From positions 682,001 through 746,000 of the forward strand of contig NZ_FLOB01000002.1 in NCBI RefSeq assembly GCF_900089775.1: a stretch of DNA of 64,000 nt. The letters run 5' to 3'. Of the stretch, positions 8,820 through 18,453 are shown piece after piece. The notes beneath the pieces are model-generated. The model saw only the letters and a list, made by a program, of their open reading frames with translations. It searched no databases and was not told the origin of the DNA. Both the position numbers and the translations under genes were made by a program. This DNA is from Marinomonas spartinae. GTDB lineage: Bacteria > Pseudomonadota > Gammaproteobacteria > Pseudomonadales > Marinomonadaceae. Each line of letters begins with the position of its first letter. Position 1 is the first letter of the stretch.

Positions 8820-11800
8820 TGTCTAACCCACGCAAGCGTTTTAACCTATCTGAATGGGCTCTGAATAATCAACAAATGGTCAGCTTTTTGATGATGGTTG
8901 TCGTCGTCATGGGCGTACTCAGCTATATCAATCTGCCCCGTAATGAGGACCCTTCTTTCACGATCAAAAAAGCCGTGGTGTCGACCGTATGGCCTGGCGC
9001 ATCGGTGAAAGATACCACGCAATTTGTTACTGATGTGGTGGAAAAAAAACTGCAAGAAGTGCCTTATCTGGATTATTTAAAAAGCTACACTCGGGAAGGT
9101 GAGTCTGTTGTGTTTGTGAACCTTCGGGATGATACACCGCCTAAAATGGTGCCAGAAATTTGGTATCAGGTGCGCAAAAAAATGAAAGATTTATCCCCTA
9201 GTTTGCCATCGGGTGCCAGTAAACCTGCGGTGGATGATGAGTTTGATGATACCTATGGCACCATCTATGGGGTTACCGGAAAAGGCTTTACGGAACGTGA
9301 ACTGCGGGATGTGGTTGACCGTATTCGGGACCGACTATTAGGTGTGCCAGACGTGAGTAAAATAAAGGTGCTGGGGGCGCAAGATGAGCAAATTAATATT
9401 GCTTTTTCACCTGAAAAACTAGCTGGCTTAGGTTTGAGCTTTAAGCAAGTGACGACCATGCTGCAACAGCAAAATGCCATTGTTCCTGCTGGGGTGATTC
9501 GTACAGGAAGTGAGCGTATTGATTTACAAGTATCGGGGGCTTTTAAGTCTGAAAAAAGTTTGCAAAATATTGTGCTGCATATCGATGGCCATTTTGTGCC
9601 TTTAACGCAAATTGCCACCATTCATCGAGTGTTAAAAACACCACCGGAACCCGAGTTTCGAGTCAATGGGCAGCCTGCCATAGGGCTGGCTATTTCCATG
9701 TCAAAGACAGGTAATATGTTGGATTTTGGTCAGCGGCTTGACCAAGAAATGGATAAGGCTAAGTGGCTTTTACCCCATGGTATGCATGTCTTTACGGTGG
9801 CGAATCAATCCAAGGTGGTAAAAGGGGCGGTGAATGGCTTCGTCAAAGTACTGGTGGAAGCCATTGTGATTGTGTTGGCAGTCTCGTTTATTTCTTTGGG
9901 AATGAGAGCAGGCTTAGTGGTCGCTTTTTCTATTCCTATCGTATTGGCGATGACCTTTGTTGGCATGGAAATCGTTGGAATTGGACTGCAACGTATTTCC
10001 TTGGGAGCTTTGATTATTGCATTAGGTTTACTAGTCGATGATGCGATGATTACTGTTGAGGCCATGGTTTCTCGGTTAGAACAAGGTTGGAAACGAAAAG
10101 AAGCCGCCGTATACGCGTTTAAAAGTACCGCCTTTCCGATGTTAACAGGTACCTTGGTAATGATCTCTGGCTTTATTCCGGTGGGCTTTGCCGCTTCCAG
10201 CGCCGGTGAATACTGTTATTCCATGTTTGTTGTGGTGCTGATTTCGTTGCTGAGTTCTTGGATTGTGGCGATTTTATTTTCACCTCTATTAGGTGTTTGG
10301 CTGTTGCCAGCGGCGCTGTCTTCTCCTAAGGATAAGATCAGCTCTCACTCAAGAATATTTAGTCGTTTGTTATCCTACTCATTATCTAGGCCTAAGAGCG
10401 TTATTTTGCTTGCCTGTGTTTTGCTTGGTCTGGCCATTGTCGGGATGGGCCAGTTGAAGTCGGTTTTTTTCCCATCATCAGATCGCCCCGAATTGCTGGT
10501 GGATTTGACTTTGCCGCAAAATGCGACGCAAAGTGCCACCCGAGAAAAAGTCATAGCGCTTGAAAAGTGGCTTAAAACACAGCCAAACGTGGCGCATTTT
10601 TCCTCCTATGTTGGCTCCGGAGCGGTGCGCTTTTATTTGCCGATGGATGTCTTGCTCAGTCATGAAAATGTGGCCGAACTGGTGGTCGTAGCGAAGTCTA
10701 CTGACGTTCGAGATAGGTTGAGTGCGGATATCAAGCGTTATCTGAATCAGCATGATTCAGATATTGTTAGCCGTGTGGCACCCTTAGAACTTGGTCCACC
10801 AGTGGGGTGGCCTGTGCGTTATCGTATTATGGGGCCGGATTTGGATAAGGTGCGTTCATTGGCAACGGATTTAGCCGTGTTAATAGGAAAAGATCCGCAG
10901 GCGCGAGACATTAACCTGACCAGCGGTGAGCCAGAACGTCGCATTGCCATTGATATTAATCAAACTCAAGCTCGGGCGGTGGGACTAAGTTCTGAACAAG
11001 TGGCCAATACACTGGCTAATATCTTCTCTGGACAAGTAATTACTTCGCTTCGTGATCATAACCGTATGGTAAATGTGGTGGTGCAAGGTGATAAAGAAGC
11101 TAAGGAAAACGTATCCACCATCAGTAACTTGCAAATACCAATGAGCAATGGACAAACCGTGCCATTAAGACAGATTGCTACCATTCAATATGGCATAACC
11201 GATCCCATTGTTTGGCGCTGGAATCGAGAGCCCTATATTAGTGTGCAATTAAACGTGGCATCGGGGGAATTACCACAAACCTTGTCCGATGAGTTGGCTC
11301 CTGTGGTTCAGAGCTTTACAGAGAAACTGCCTCCAGGTTATCAGCTGAAAGAAGCGGGAGCGGTTGCCGATTCAAGTAAGGGAAACCAGTCAGTCTATGA
11401 TGTATTGCCTGTGACCATTTTATGCATGCTGACACTATTAATGATTCAGCTACGTCGCTTTTCACGGATGTTATTGGCTTTATTTATCGCACCGTTTGGC
11501 TTAATCGGGGTCGTGATTGCTATGTTGCCGACAGGCACCCCCATGGGATTCGTTGCTTTACTGGGGATTATCGCTTTGTTTGGCATGATCATTCGCAATG
11601 CGATTATTTTAATCTCTGAGGTGGATCGTAATATTCAAGACGGTGTATCCATTCACGAGGCCATTACGCGAGGGGCTATGCATCGCTCCCGTCCTATTTT
11701 ATTGACCGCTTGTGCTGCGATTTTAGGGATGGTACCGATTTCCCGAGAAGTCTTTTGGCAGCCAATGGCGTATGCCATTATCGGTGGATTATTGATTGCC

Positions 11801-11887
11801 ACCCTCATTACCTTATTGGTGTTGCCTGCAGCGTTAAAACTTGTCATGCAGTGGGAAAGTGCGCGTCGAGGTGACTACGGGTTGTAG
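8819..11887 (+). CDS. RND efflux pump, inner-membrane permease (AcrB/HAE1 family)
   Basis: At 1022 aa it has the usual RND length. There are 12 membrane segments in the 1+5+1+5 pattern with two large periplasmic loops. Clear marks are LPRNEDPSFTIKKAVVSTVWPGAS near the start, LGLLVDDAMITVEAMVSRLE with the proton-relay aspartates of TM4, and FGMIIRNAIILISEVD in the second half. It works as a proton-driven exporter with the adaptor encoded just upstream. No outer-membrane channel gene follows, so a TolC-like protein encoded elsewhere is probably recruited. The next gene is convergent. Confidence 0.92.
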   Translation: MSNPRKRFNLSEWALNNQQMVSFLMMVVVVMGVLSYINLPRNEDPSFTIKKAVVSTVWPGASVKDTTQFVTDVVEKKLQEVPYLDYLKSYTREGESVVFVNLRDDTPPKMVPEIWYQVRKKMKDLSPSLPSGASKPAVDDEFDDTYGTIYGVTGKGFTERELRDVVDRIRDRLLGVPDVSKIKVLGAQDEQINIAFSPEKLAGLGLSFKQVTTMLQQQNAIVPAGVIRTGSERIDLQVSGAFKSEKSLQNIVLHIDGHFVPLTQIATIHRVLKTPPEPEFRVNGQPAIGLAISMSKTGNMLDFGQRLDQEMDKAKWLLPHGMHVFTVANQSKVVKGAVNGFVKVLVEAIVIVLAVSFISLGMRAGLVVAFSIPIVLAMTFVGMEIVGIGLQRISLGALIIALGLLVDDAMITVEAMVSRLEQGWKRKEAAVYAFKSTAFPMLTGTLVMISGFIPVGFAASSAGEYCYSMFVVVLISLLSSWIVAILFSPLLGVWLLPAALSSPKDKISSHSRIFSRLLSYSLSRPKSVILLACVLLGLAIVGMGQLKSVFFPSSDRPELLVDLTLPQNATQSATREKVIALEKWLKTQPNVAHFSSYVGSGAVRFYLPMDVLLSHENVAELVVVAKSTDVRDRLSADIKRYLNQHDSDIVSRVAPLELGPPVGWPVRYRIMGPDLDKVRSLATDLAVLIGKDPQARDINLTSGEPERRIAIDINQTQARAVGLSSEQVANTLANIFSGQVITSLRDHNRMVNVVVQGDKEAKENVSTISNLQIPMSNGQTVPLRQIATIQYGITDPIVWRWNREPYISVQLNVASGELPQTLSDELAPVVQSFTEKLPPGYQLKEAGAVADSSKGNQSVYDVLPVTILCMLTLLMIQLRRFSRMLLALFIAPFGLIGVVIAMLPTGTPMGFVALLGIIALFGMIIRNAIILISEVDRNIQDGVSIHEAITRGAMHRSRPILLTACAAILGMVPISREVFWQPMAYAIIGGLLIATLITLLVLPAALKLVMQWESARRGDYGL

Positions 11888-11931
11888 TATGCAATCCGAT
11901 CAAGACAGGAAGTGAGGCAAAGAATGGAGTA

Positions 11932-11962
11932 ACAGAAAGGGCACTTAATGATTTAAGCGCCC
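11932..11962 (-). terminator. Terminator of the prp operon
   Basis: Read on the minus strand, GGGCGCTTAA, an ATCA loop and TTAAGTGCCC form a 10-bp stem with one G-U pair, followed by TTTCTGTT. It lies just after the prpD stop, in the gap convergent with the RND pump gene. Confidence 0.7.
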
Positions 11963-11996
11963 TCGTTGAATGTATGGAAATCAATGTCTTGGGCTG

Positions 11997-13484
11997 TTAA
12001 GCGATGACAAATAAATCCATAAAGCGGTTAACTGGCGTGCTTTCTAGCGTGGCTTGATCTTTACACAGAGTAAAGATGGTTTGGCATTGGCGGTTCGGAA
12101 AGCGCGTTGCCAAGTTGTTTTTAAATTTCTTCTCCAAAAGTGGAATGCCTTCTTCGCGACGACGACGGTGCCCAACCGGGTATTCCACCACCACTTCTTC
12201 AGTGCTGCTTCCGTCTTTAAAGAACACTTGAATGGCGTTGGCAATGGAGCGTTTGTCGGCTTCTAGGTATTCGGCAGAGAAGCGTTTGTCTTCGACGATT
12301 TCCATTTTATCACGCAGCTCATCGATGATGGGGTTGGCGTCATGGAAGTCATCTTCATAGTGCTCGGCAATTAAATGACCAAAGGCTAATGGAACCGCAG
12401 CCATGTACTGCAAGCAGTGATCGCGGTCGGCAGCGTTTGCCAATGGGCCGGATTTAGAAATAATACGAATGGCCGATTCATGGGTACGAATGACGATTTT
12501 ATTGATGTCTGCCAAGCGGTCTTTCACTTGGGGATGCAGTATCACAGCGGCTTCTGCTGCCGTTTGTGCATGGAACTCCGCCGGGAAAGAGATTTTAAAC
12601 AAGACATTTTCCATCACGTAAGTGCCGTAGTCTTGTGAGAAAGCAAACTGACGTTGCGCTTCTGGTTTGATGGCTTGGTCTTTGTTGGTTTTCGAGAAAG
12701 ACACATCATAAAACCCCCACTGTGGCGCCGTTAATACACCGGGAATGCCCATTTCGCCTCGCATGGACATATCGGCTAAGCGAACGGCCCGTGAAGTGGC
12801 GTCCCCCGCCGCCCACGATTTCCGAGAGCCTGCGTTAGGCGCATGGCGATAGGTACGCAGGGCGGAACCATCTACCCATGCTTGGGAAATCGCGGCCATG
12901 ATTTGCTCTCTGTCGCCCCCCATCATTTTGGTTACTACGGCAACCGAGGCAACCCGTACCAATAAAACGTGACACAAGCCCACACGGTTGAATGAGTTTT
13001 CGAGGGCGATGACGCCTTGAATCTCATGGGCCATGATCATACCTTCTAAGACGTCTCGCATGGTCAGCGGCTGTTCGCCTTTTGACAAGCGTACTTGGGA
13101 AAGGTGATCTGCCACCGCCAAAATGCCCCCTAAGTTATCGGAAGGGTGTCCCCACTCGGCGGCTAGCCAAGTGTCGTTGTAATCCAACCAACGAATAATG
13201 CAGCCTATGTCCCACGCGGCTTTGACTGGGTCGAGGGAGAAAGACGTGCCGGGAACGCGGGCCCCATTGGGGACAACTGTGCCTTGCACAATGGGACCAA
13301 GATGCTTGGTACATTCGGGAAAGCGCAGGGCGAGTAAACCACAGCCGAGGGTATCCATTAAACAGTTACGAGCGGTATCCAGGGCTTCTTGGCTTTCTAT
13401 TTTATAGTTCAGTACATAATCGGCGATGTCCTGGATGACTTGGTCGTAATCCGGACGGTTGTTTTGGTCTACGTTGGCACTCAT
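11997..13484 (-). CDS. prpD: 2-methylcitrate dehydratase PrpD
   Basis: A 495-aa MmgE/PrpD-family protein, close to the 483 aa of the E. coli enzyme. Typical segments are [56 protein letters not shown] and the basic C-terminal [18 protein letters not shown]. PrpD dehydrates 2-methylcitrate in the methylcitrate cycle; hydration to 2-methylisocitrate needs an aconitase encoded elsewhere. No acnD/prpF pair is present, so this operon uses the PrpD route. It is the last gene of the minus-strand GntR-prpB-prpC-prpD unit, 40 bp after prpC, with a terminator just beyond. Confidence 0.93.
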   Translation of the reverse strand: MSANVDQNNRPDYDQVIQDIADYVLNYKIESQEALDTARNCLMDTLGCGLLALRFPECTKHLGPIVQGTVVPNGARVPGTSFSLDPVKAAWDIGCIIRWLDYNDTWLAAEWGHPSDNLGGILAVADHLSQVRLSKGEQPLTMRDVLEGMIMAHEIQGVIALENSFNRVGLCHVLLVRVASVAVVTKMMGGDREQIMAAISQAWVDGSALRTYRHAPNAGSRKSWAAGDATSRAVRLADMSMRGEMGIPGVLTAPQWGFYDVSFSKTNKDQAIKPEAQRQFAFSQDYGTYVMENVLFKISFPAEFHAQTAAEAAVILHPQVKDRLADINKIVIRTHESAIRIISKSGPLANAADRDHCLQYMAAVPLAFGHLIAEHYEDDFHDANPIIDELRDKMEIVEDKRFSAEYLEADKRSIANAIQVFFKDGSSTEEVVVEYPVGHRRRREEGIPLLEKKFKNNLATRFPNRQCQTIFTLCKDQATLESTPVNRFMDLFVIA

Positions 13485-13524
13485 TTTTGATCCTTACTTA
13501 GTATTTCTCTTGTCTATTTTTCGC

Positions 13525-14652
13525 TTAAGGACGGTCGTCAATATCCACCCAATCAGCATGATCTGGTCCAATGTAATCGGCACTGGGGCGAATAATGCGA
13601 TTGTTGGCGCGCTGTTCCATGACGTGGGCGGTCCAGCCTGTTACTCGAGCGCAAACGAAAATTGGCGTGAATAGCTTAGTGGGAATGCCCATAAAGCGGT
13701 AAGCGCTGGCATGAAAAAAATCCGCGTTACAAAAGAGCTTCTTCTCACGCCACATAACCGCTTCGCAGCGTTCAGACACCGCGTATAAATGGTCGTCGCC
13801 GACGTCTTCACTGAGTTTTTTCGCCCACTTTTTAATGATGTCATTACGTGGATCCCGGTCACTGTAAATAGCATGACCAAAGCCCATGACTTTTTCTTTA
13901 TTAGCCAGTTTTTGCAGTAGCGCAGCTTCGGCTTCGTCTGGGGTTTGCCAAGGTTCGATCATGTCCATTGCCGCTTCATTTGCGCCGCCGTGAAGCGGGC
14001 CGCGTAAGCTGCCAATACCACCTGTGACACAAGAATACATGTCCGACAAAGTGGAAGCGCATACCCGAGCTGTGAAGGTCGAAGCATTGAATTCGTGCTC
14101 TGCGTACAAGATCAGCGAGGTGTTCATGACCTTTGTGTGAAGCGCGCTAGGGGCTTTGTCGTGCAACATGGTGAGGAAATGCCCCGCCAAGGAAGGAACA
14201 TGGTCATTGAGGGTATCAATGCGCACACCATCATGACTAAAGCGATACCAATACAACACGATGGCGGGTAGGGCGGCGATCAAACGATTCGCTGTATGGT
14301 GCGTTTCTTCGTTGTCCTGTTCTGGTTCTAGATTGCCTAAAAAGGAACAGCCCGTGCGCATGACATCCATTGGATGAGCTTCTGCGGGAATCAGTTCTAA
14401 GGCTTTTTTGAGGGTTTCAGGTAAGGCTCGCAAGCCCATAAGTTTTGCTTCATAGTCTCGCAGCTGAGTACGGTTCGGCAGTGCACCGTATAATAAAAGA
14501 TAGGCGACTTCTTCAAAGCTCGCTTTATCGGCTAATACATCAATATCGTAGCCACGATAGGTTAATCCTGCGGCGGCTTTACCGACGGTACAGAGTGCGG
14601 TTTGGCCTGCGCTTTGGCCGCGTAGGCCAGCGCCGGAAAGAACTTTAGCCAT
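13525..14652 (-). CDS. prpC: 2-methylcitrate synthase PrpC
   Basis: A 375-aa type II-like citrate synthase fold protein. The catalytic histidine regions are visible as LHGGANEAAMDMIE and MGFGHAIYSDRDPRNDIIK, and the C-terminal RPSADYIGPDH is characteristic of methylcitrate synthases rather than the longer housekeeping GltA. It condenses propionyl-CoA with oxaloacetate. Its place between prpB and prpD (gaps of 56 and 40 bp) fixes the assignment. It should be co-regulated by the GntR protein at the head of the operon. Confidence 0.94.
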   Translation of the reverse strand: MAKVLSGAGLRGQSAGQTALCTVGKAAAGLTYRGYDIDVLADKASFEEVAYLLLYGALPNRTQLRDYEAKLMGLRALPETLKKALELIPAEAHPMDVMRTGCSFLGNLEPEQDNEETHHTANRLIAALPAIVLYWYRFSHDGVRIDTLNDHVPSLAGHFLTMLHDKAPSALHTKVMNTSLILYAEHEFNASTFTARVCASTLSDMYSCVTGGIGSLRGPLHGGANEAAMDMIEPWQTPDEAEAALLQKLANKEKVMGFGHAIYSDRDPRNDIIKKWAKKLSEDVGDDHLYAVSERCEAVMWREKKLFCNADFFHASAYRFMGIPTKLFTPIFVCARVTGWTAHVMEQRANNRIIRPSADYIGPDHADWVDIDDRP

Positions 14653-14708
14653 GTTTCTGCTCCTTGCTTTGTTGTTTTTTTAGGGAGTTATTATTGTTTA
14701 GAGAGTGG

Positions 14709-15587
14709 TTATTTTTTAGAGAAAAGCTCGTCTAATTTGTCTTCGTATTCATGATAGTTGAGAAAGGCGTAAAGCTCGTTACGTGTTTGCATACTGTCGA
14801 CCACGTTGCGTTGGTGGCCATCGCTCAATAGGTGCTGATAAACGTTAAGGGCCGCCTTATTCATGGCGCGAAATGCGCTCAAGGGGTAGAGCACCAAACC
14901 GACCCCAACGCTGGCTAATTCTTCTTTGCTGAACAGCGGAGTGGCGCCAAATTCGGTGATATTGGCCAAGACAGGCACTTTGACGGCCTCGACAAATTCT
15001 TTGTATTGCTCCAAGGTGATCATGGCTTCTGGGAAAATCATGTCGGCACCCGCTTCCACACAGGCAATTGCCCGTTCGATGGCCGATTCCATACCTTCTA
15101 CGGCGAGGGCATCCGTGCGGGCCATAATGACAAAACTTTCATCATGACGAGCATCGACACAGGCTTTAATGCGATCGACCATTTCGTCTTGGCTGACGAT
15201 GGCTTTATTCGGGCGATGACCACAGCGTTTTTGCTGGACTTGGTCTTCAATGTGTACCGCTGCAACACCGGCTCTTTCCATTTGTTGTATGGTTCTGGTT
15301 ATATTAAAAGCCCCACCAAAGCCCGTATCGATATCGACTAATAAGGGCAAGTCGGAAGCGGAAGTAATGCGCCGTACATCCTCTAGAACATCGTGTAAAT
15401 CCGTCATGCCCAGATCTGGTAAACCGTAGGAGGCATTGGAGACACCGCCGCCGGACAAGTAAATGGCATGGTGTCCTGTTTGCTCGGCCATCATGGCACA
15501 ATAGGCGTTCACCGCACCTACCACTTGTAAAGGGGCATGCTCCTGTACTGCTTGTCTAAAACGTAATCCTGCTGAGTGTTTTGTCAT
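14709..15587 (-). CDS. prpB: 2-methylisocitrate lyase PrpB
   Basis: A 292-aa isocitrate lyase/PEP mutase-superfamily enzyme that cleaves 2-methylisocitrate into pyruvate and succinate. The catalytic-cysteine motif reads KRCGHRPNK. Metal and substrate residues appear in [19 protein letters not shown] and VHIEDQVQQ. Length and order match prpB of other proteobacteria. It is the first enzyme gene after the regulator, 31 bp downstream of it. In this organism the cycle may drain propionyl-CoA made from acrylate or 3-hydroxypropionate during DMSP use, which is inferred from the nearby ddd genes. Confidence 0.94.
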   Translation of the reverse strand: MTKHSAGLRFRQAVQEHAPLQVVGAVNAYCAMMAEQTGHHAIYLSGGGVSNASYGLPDLGMTDLHDVLEDVRRITSASDLPLLVDIDTGFGGAFNITRTIQQMERAGVAAVHIEDQVQQKRCGHRPNKAIVSQDEMVDRIKACVDARHDESFVIMARTDALAVEGMESAIERAIACVEAGADMIFPEAMITLEQYKEFVEAVKVPVLANITEFGATPLFSKEELASVGVGLVLYPLSAFRAMNKAALNVYQHLLSDGHQRNVVDSMQTRNELYAFLNYHEYEDKLDELFSKK

Positions 15588-15618
15588 TATTTTTCTCCCT
15601 TTCTCTTTATCTTTTGGG

Positions 15619-16302
15619 TTAAGGCTTAACGAGGCATTGCTCCATGGCTTGTTTCAGCAATTGACTGGCACGGCTGATATGCCGACGCATCAGTAATTCA
15701 GCAAGGTCGCCTTCGTGATTGGCTATGGCGTCTAAAATGGCCCTGTGCTCACGCAACGCTTGGCGTGGGTCGCGTCTTTGATCCGCCGTGTGGTGTCGAT
15801 ACATGCGGATAACGGCATACAGCTCTTCTGTTAATAGACGAATAAGCTTGGTGTTGCCGCTAGCGTGAATGATACGGAGATGAAAATCGTCGTTACCTCC
15901 TTGTTGCACATAATGCTCATCGTGGTTCGCATCCAGATAGGCTTGGTGCTCGTCTAGCAGATGATATAGCCGAGTGACTTCCTCTTCGGGCATTTTTTCC
16001 GACGCCAGCCTAGCGGCCATGCCTTCTAATGCTTCTCGCATTGCAAAGGTTTCTAACATGTCATCAATATTGAGCTCTATCACCCGTGCCCCCACGTTTG
16101 CCGTGCGAGTGACCAAGCCAAGACCTTCTAATTTAACAATGGCCTCCCTAAGCGGCCCTCTTGATACACCGTATTGTTTGGCTAATTCCGCTTCAGAAAT
16201 TTTGCTGCCTTGAGGAATATGACCTTGAACGATGGCACGACTTAACTGCTGGGCGATGTCTTCCGATAAGGTGGAAAATTTGACAGAAACAAGGTTACTC
16301 AT
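15619..16302 (-). CDS. GntR-family (FadR/FCD) regulator of the prp operon
   Basis: A 227-aa regulator. The N-terminal winged helix-turn-helix (about residues 10-75) contains [23 protein letters not shown], the GntR signature. A helical FCD ligand domain follows with the metal-site residues of [20 protein letters not shown] and a later [10 protein letters not shown]. It heads the prpBCD operon, so it probably senses a methylcitrate-cycle intermediate and represses the operon, itself included. Two perfect 12-bp palindromes flank its predicted promoter. GntR rather than sigma-54-type PrpR control of prp genes is known in other marine gammaproteobacteria. Confidence 0.88.
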   Translation of the reverse strand: MSNLVSVKFSTLSEDIAQQLSRAIVQGHIPQGSKISEAELAKQYGVSRGPLREAIVKLEGLGLVTRTANVGARVIELNIDDMLETFAMREALEGMAARLASEKMPEEEVTRLYHLLDEHQAYLDANHDEHYVQQGGNDDFHLRIIHASGNTKLIRLLTEELYAVIRMYRHHTADQRRDPRQALREHRAILDAIANHEGDLAELLMRRHISRASQLLKQAMEQCLVKP

Positions 16303-16322
16303 AATGGCTATGTGTTCTATTT

Positions 16323-16387
16323 ATTGTTGACAATATATGCAGTTTTAATCTTATTTTTGGTGTTTATCAAGTTATATTGTCGACAAT
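16323..16387 (-). promoter_or_regulatory. prp promoter with two GntR-type operators
   Basis: Two perfect 12-bp palindromes, ATTGTTGACAAT (16323-16334) and ATTGTCGACAAT (16376-16387), have centres 53 bp apart. Between them on the minus strand is a promoter candidate: -35 TTGATA (16365-16370), a 17-bp spacer and -10 TAAAAC (16342-16347). One operator covers the start-site region and the other sits upstream of -35. The TTGTNNACAA core is typical of FadR-type GntR sites, so autorepression of the GntR-prpBCD operon is the simplest reading. Confidence 0.75.
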
Positions 16388-16463
16388 TTTTATTTATTAA
16401 ACAAATTTTGAACATTTTTTAGTCGAGTAGAGAGTGCTGAACGGGCATTGCCGTGTGCGGCGC

Positions 16464-16638
16464 GACTGATCACCAAGTTCCTTCCCCTTTTTTAAGGGGA
16501 AGGCTAGGATGGGGTTGTTCTTTGGGTCTTCCGGTGTATTTGTTTCCACTCAATTACTTTGAGCTGCTCGTTTATTCCGCTCTGCTGAGCGGGTAACTTT
16601 TTGCAAGCGCCCAAAAAGTAACCAAAAATTCGCTTTTA
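16464..16638 (+). repeat. Composite dispersed repeat, copy A
   Basis: The first part has a perfect palindrome, CCTTCCCCTT-TT-TT-AAGGGGAAGG, followed by CTAGGATGGGGTTGTTC. The second part (16571-16638) begins with TCCGCTCTGCTGAGCGGG and continues with complementary arms around TTTTTGCAAGCGCCCAAAAA. The same two parts recur at 16852-17010 and, partly, at 20934-20980 and 22889-22996. Similar REP-like blocks are common in gammaproteobacterial intergenic DNA. Confidence 0.85.
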
Positions 16639-16760
16639 AGGGCAGCGCCTCGTTTCCTCATAGAGATATGATGTTGTCAATGCAGAGCCCCATCAAGGCA
16701 TAGATTGGTTTTGAGGATAGGAGACAAGGTATTTTTAACTGACTTTGAAACACCATAAAG

Positions 16761-16784
16761 TCGCGCAACTTCGTTGCGTCGAAG
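16761..16784 (+). repeat. Short hairpin repeat, copy 1
   Basis: TCGCGCAACTTCGTTGCGTC followed by GAAG, containing the hairpin CGCAAC-TTC-GTTGCG, occurs here and again at 17136-17159. Each lies downstream of one copy of the composite repeat, so the whole block of about 370 bp looks tandemly duplicated and then diverged. Confidence 0.7.
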
Positions 16785-16851
16785 CGGCTTTTTCAGTCTA
16801 ATTGCTTTCATCCCCCTATAGGCTTTAACTCCGACAGAAGGCGAGGGTAAC

Positions 16852-17010
16852 TAATCACCAAGTTCCTTCCCCTTTTTTTAAGGGGAAGGCTAGGATGGGG
16901 TTGTTCTGTTTGTCGTCTCTCAATCGCTTTGTATTTATGAGCTTTATTCCGCTCTGCTGAGCGGGTAACTTTTTGCAAGCGCCCAAAAAGTAACCAAAAA
17001 TTCGCTTTTT
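16852..17010 (+). repeat. Composite dispersed repeat, copy B
   Basis: This is a second full copy of the composite element, with one extra T in the palindrome loop and a shorter linker to the CTCTGCTGAGCGGG part (from 16942). It is in the same orientation as copy A, about 390 bp away. Confidence 0.85.
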
Positions 17011-17135
17011 AACGAGAAGCGTGTGATCGACGTTTTATACAACTTACTTTCTCGGTACGCTTTAGGCTGTAAGGCATAGATTGGTTTTTCTGTTCGAGAG
17101 ATCCTTTCTGTTAATGACCCTGAAAATCCATAGGG

Positions 17136-17159
17136 TCGCGCAACTTCGTTGCGTCGAAG
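17136..17159 (+). repeat. Short hairpin repeat, copy 2
   Basis: This is the second copy of the CGCAAC-TTC-GTTGCG hairpin block found at 16761-16784, in the same orientation. Confidence 0.7.
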
Positions 17160-17212
17160 ACGATTTGTAGGTTGGACTTCAGTCCAACAATAGTTACCTC
17201 ATTGGATTAAAA

Positions 17213-17570
17213 GGTCGAACACCTTTTCGACCTGATCAAACCTAATTATTTTGATGTGCTTTCACGAAAAGGGCTTTGACCCTGCGCTGAATCAGATATC
17301 AACATGTTCTAGTTGGCGCTTATTTGAAAATAGATTAGAGTGTAAGCATGGCGTCTAGGAAGACGAAAGCCACATATTTCTCTCCTCCTGATGCACGGTT
17401 ATTAGACAAAACAAGCGTGCTTGTTTCGGTCGAAACTTTAACGCTTATTATGATAAATAACTTTATATAAATCATGGTGTTAACTAAATTTTTCTGAATG
17501 GCTAAGACTAGAATAACACGCACACCGATTTATTGGATAAATGCGCATGCGTACTATTAAGCTGTTAAGT
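17213..17570 (+). repeat. Array leader copy 1, ending in an integron core site
   Basis: This is a non-coding element of about 350 bp repeated directly at 23047-23377. It begins with a hairpin (GGTCGAA...TTCGACC) and contains the conserved hairpin CGTCTAGGAAGACG. It ends at GTTAAGT (17564-17570), a GTTRRRY core at which the first gene cassette begins. No inverse core or attC-type folded arm is evident, so it resembles an attI-side leader more than a cassette's own attC. Whether it carries a Pc-like promoter is unproven. Confidence 0.6.
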
Positions 17571-17585
17571 TACTAGGAGGACTAC

Positions 17586-18344
17586 GTGAAAATGGAAATA
17601 TGTCGCCTATGCAATAAGGAAGCTATCCTTCAGCGATCGCATATAGTCCCTAGCTCTGTATTTAAATCAGTTAAAGCAGGTGAGTCTCAGTTATATGTCT
17701 TTGAAGAACATACAAAACCTGTTTACCGGAACGTTGATCCTAAAGAGAAACTGCTATGTCGGGACTGCGAACAGTTTCTTAGTGTGAATTATGAGCAATA
17801 TGGAACTGCTTTCACTAAAAATCCGAAGAATGTAGTAAAGTACAAAGAACACATTGGGTTCAAGAAGTTCGACTATAAGAAGTGGTATTTGTATCACTTG
17901 AGCATCTTATGGCGAGCGTCAATTTCATCTCTAAAGGAGTTTTCCAGCATAGAACTCGGAGATTTTGATCAGATTCTACGACAGTGCATTTTGGCAAATT
18001 GCTTACATTGGGGTGGCAGTCTTTCTCTTGATGACTTCATTAACATCACAATGTTCCGTGTAATTGATAAATCATCTCGTATCGAGGATAACGCCATTAA
18101 AAATATTATGCTCAATCCCGTCCGTAAAGGTGATAACGACGATGTATTGTTCTTTTTTATGACAAATGGTTTTTTGGTTCAGTTCAGACTTAACAAAAAT
18201 CATATTGAGCAACTTCGGTACAAAACGGAAAGAAGAACAGACTTGGACAGAAATATGCAAAGGTTTGTCCGTAAAGTTGACATAACTGAATCTGCCTTTT
18301 TGGTAGACAATTTTAATTGGTTGATCGAACAGGTGAAATCGTAA
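17586..18344 (+). CDS. Cassette 1: HNH/zinc-ribbon-like protein
   Basis: A 252-aa protein of unknown role with two Cys pairs and a histidine: ICRLCNKEAILQRSHIVP at residues 4-21 and LLCRDCEQFLSVNYEQYG near 57-74. This CxxC...SHIxP...CxxCE arrangement is that of a widespread HNH-like or zinc-binding family without established function. Translation likely begins at GTG 17586, 5 nt after a perfect AGGAGG, although an ATG lies two codons on. It is the first cassette after the core site at 17564. Its stop codon touches its own attC. Confidence 0.7.
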   Translation: MKMEICRLCNKEAILQRSHIVPSSVFKSVKAGESQLYVFEEHTKPVYRNVDPKEKLLCRDCEQFLSVNYEQYGTAFTKNPKNVVKYKEHIGFKKFDYKKWYLYHLSILWRASISSLKEFSSIELGDFDQILRQCILANCLHWGGSLSLDDFINITMFRVIDKSSRIEDNAIKNIMLNPVRKGDNDDVLFFFMTNGFLVQFRLNKNHIEQLRYKTERRTDLDRNMQRFVRKVDITESAFLVDNFNWLIEQVKS

Positions 18345-18440
18345 CTTAACAAAGCATTTAAGAGTGATTCGCAACGCTTGGCAGTTTCGCTTCGCTCAAG
18401 TATAGCCGATCGCTGCTTACACCATAATGCGGCGTTATGT
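18344..18440 (+). other. attC site of cassette 1
   Basis: A 97-bp imperfect palindrome running from inverse core ACTTAAC (18344-18350) to GTTATGT (18434-18440). The outer arms pair (AAC..GCATT with AATGC..GTT), and the inner GATTCGCAACGCTTGGCAG block is the type seen in Vibrio-like superintegron attC sites. Confidence 0.85.
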
Positions 18441-18453
18441 GGGGAGGTAAAAA

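Larger units (their letters stand above)
16388..17563. other. Gene-free accessory border with dispersed repeats
   Basis: About 1.2 kb with no convincing gene. It contains two copies of a composite repeat (16464-16638 and 16852-17010), two copies of a CGCAACTTCGTTGCG hairpin, a GTTGGACTTCAGTCCAAC hairpin (17171-17188) and then leader copy 1 of the cassette array (17213-17563). No integron integrase or transposase remnant is visible. Confidence 0.7.

Noticed and set aside
16388..17563. Possible CRISPR array or intact insertion sequence
   Set aside because: The repeats are few, long, unevenly spaced and themselves palindromic, with no spacers of constant length. There is no transposase and no terminal inverted repeats with target duplication.
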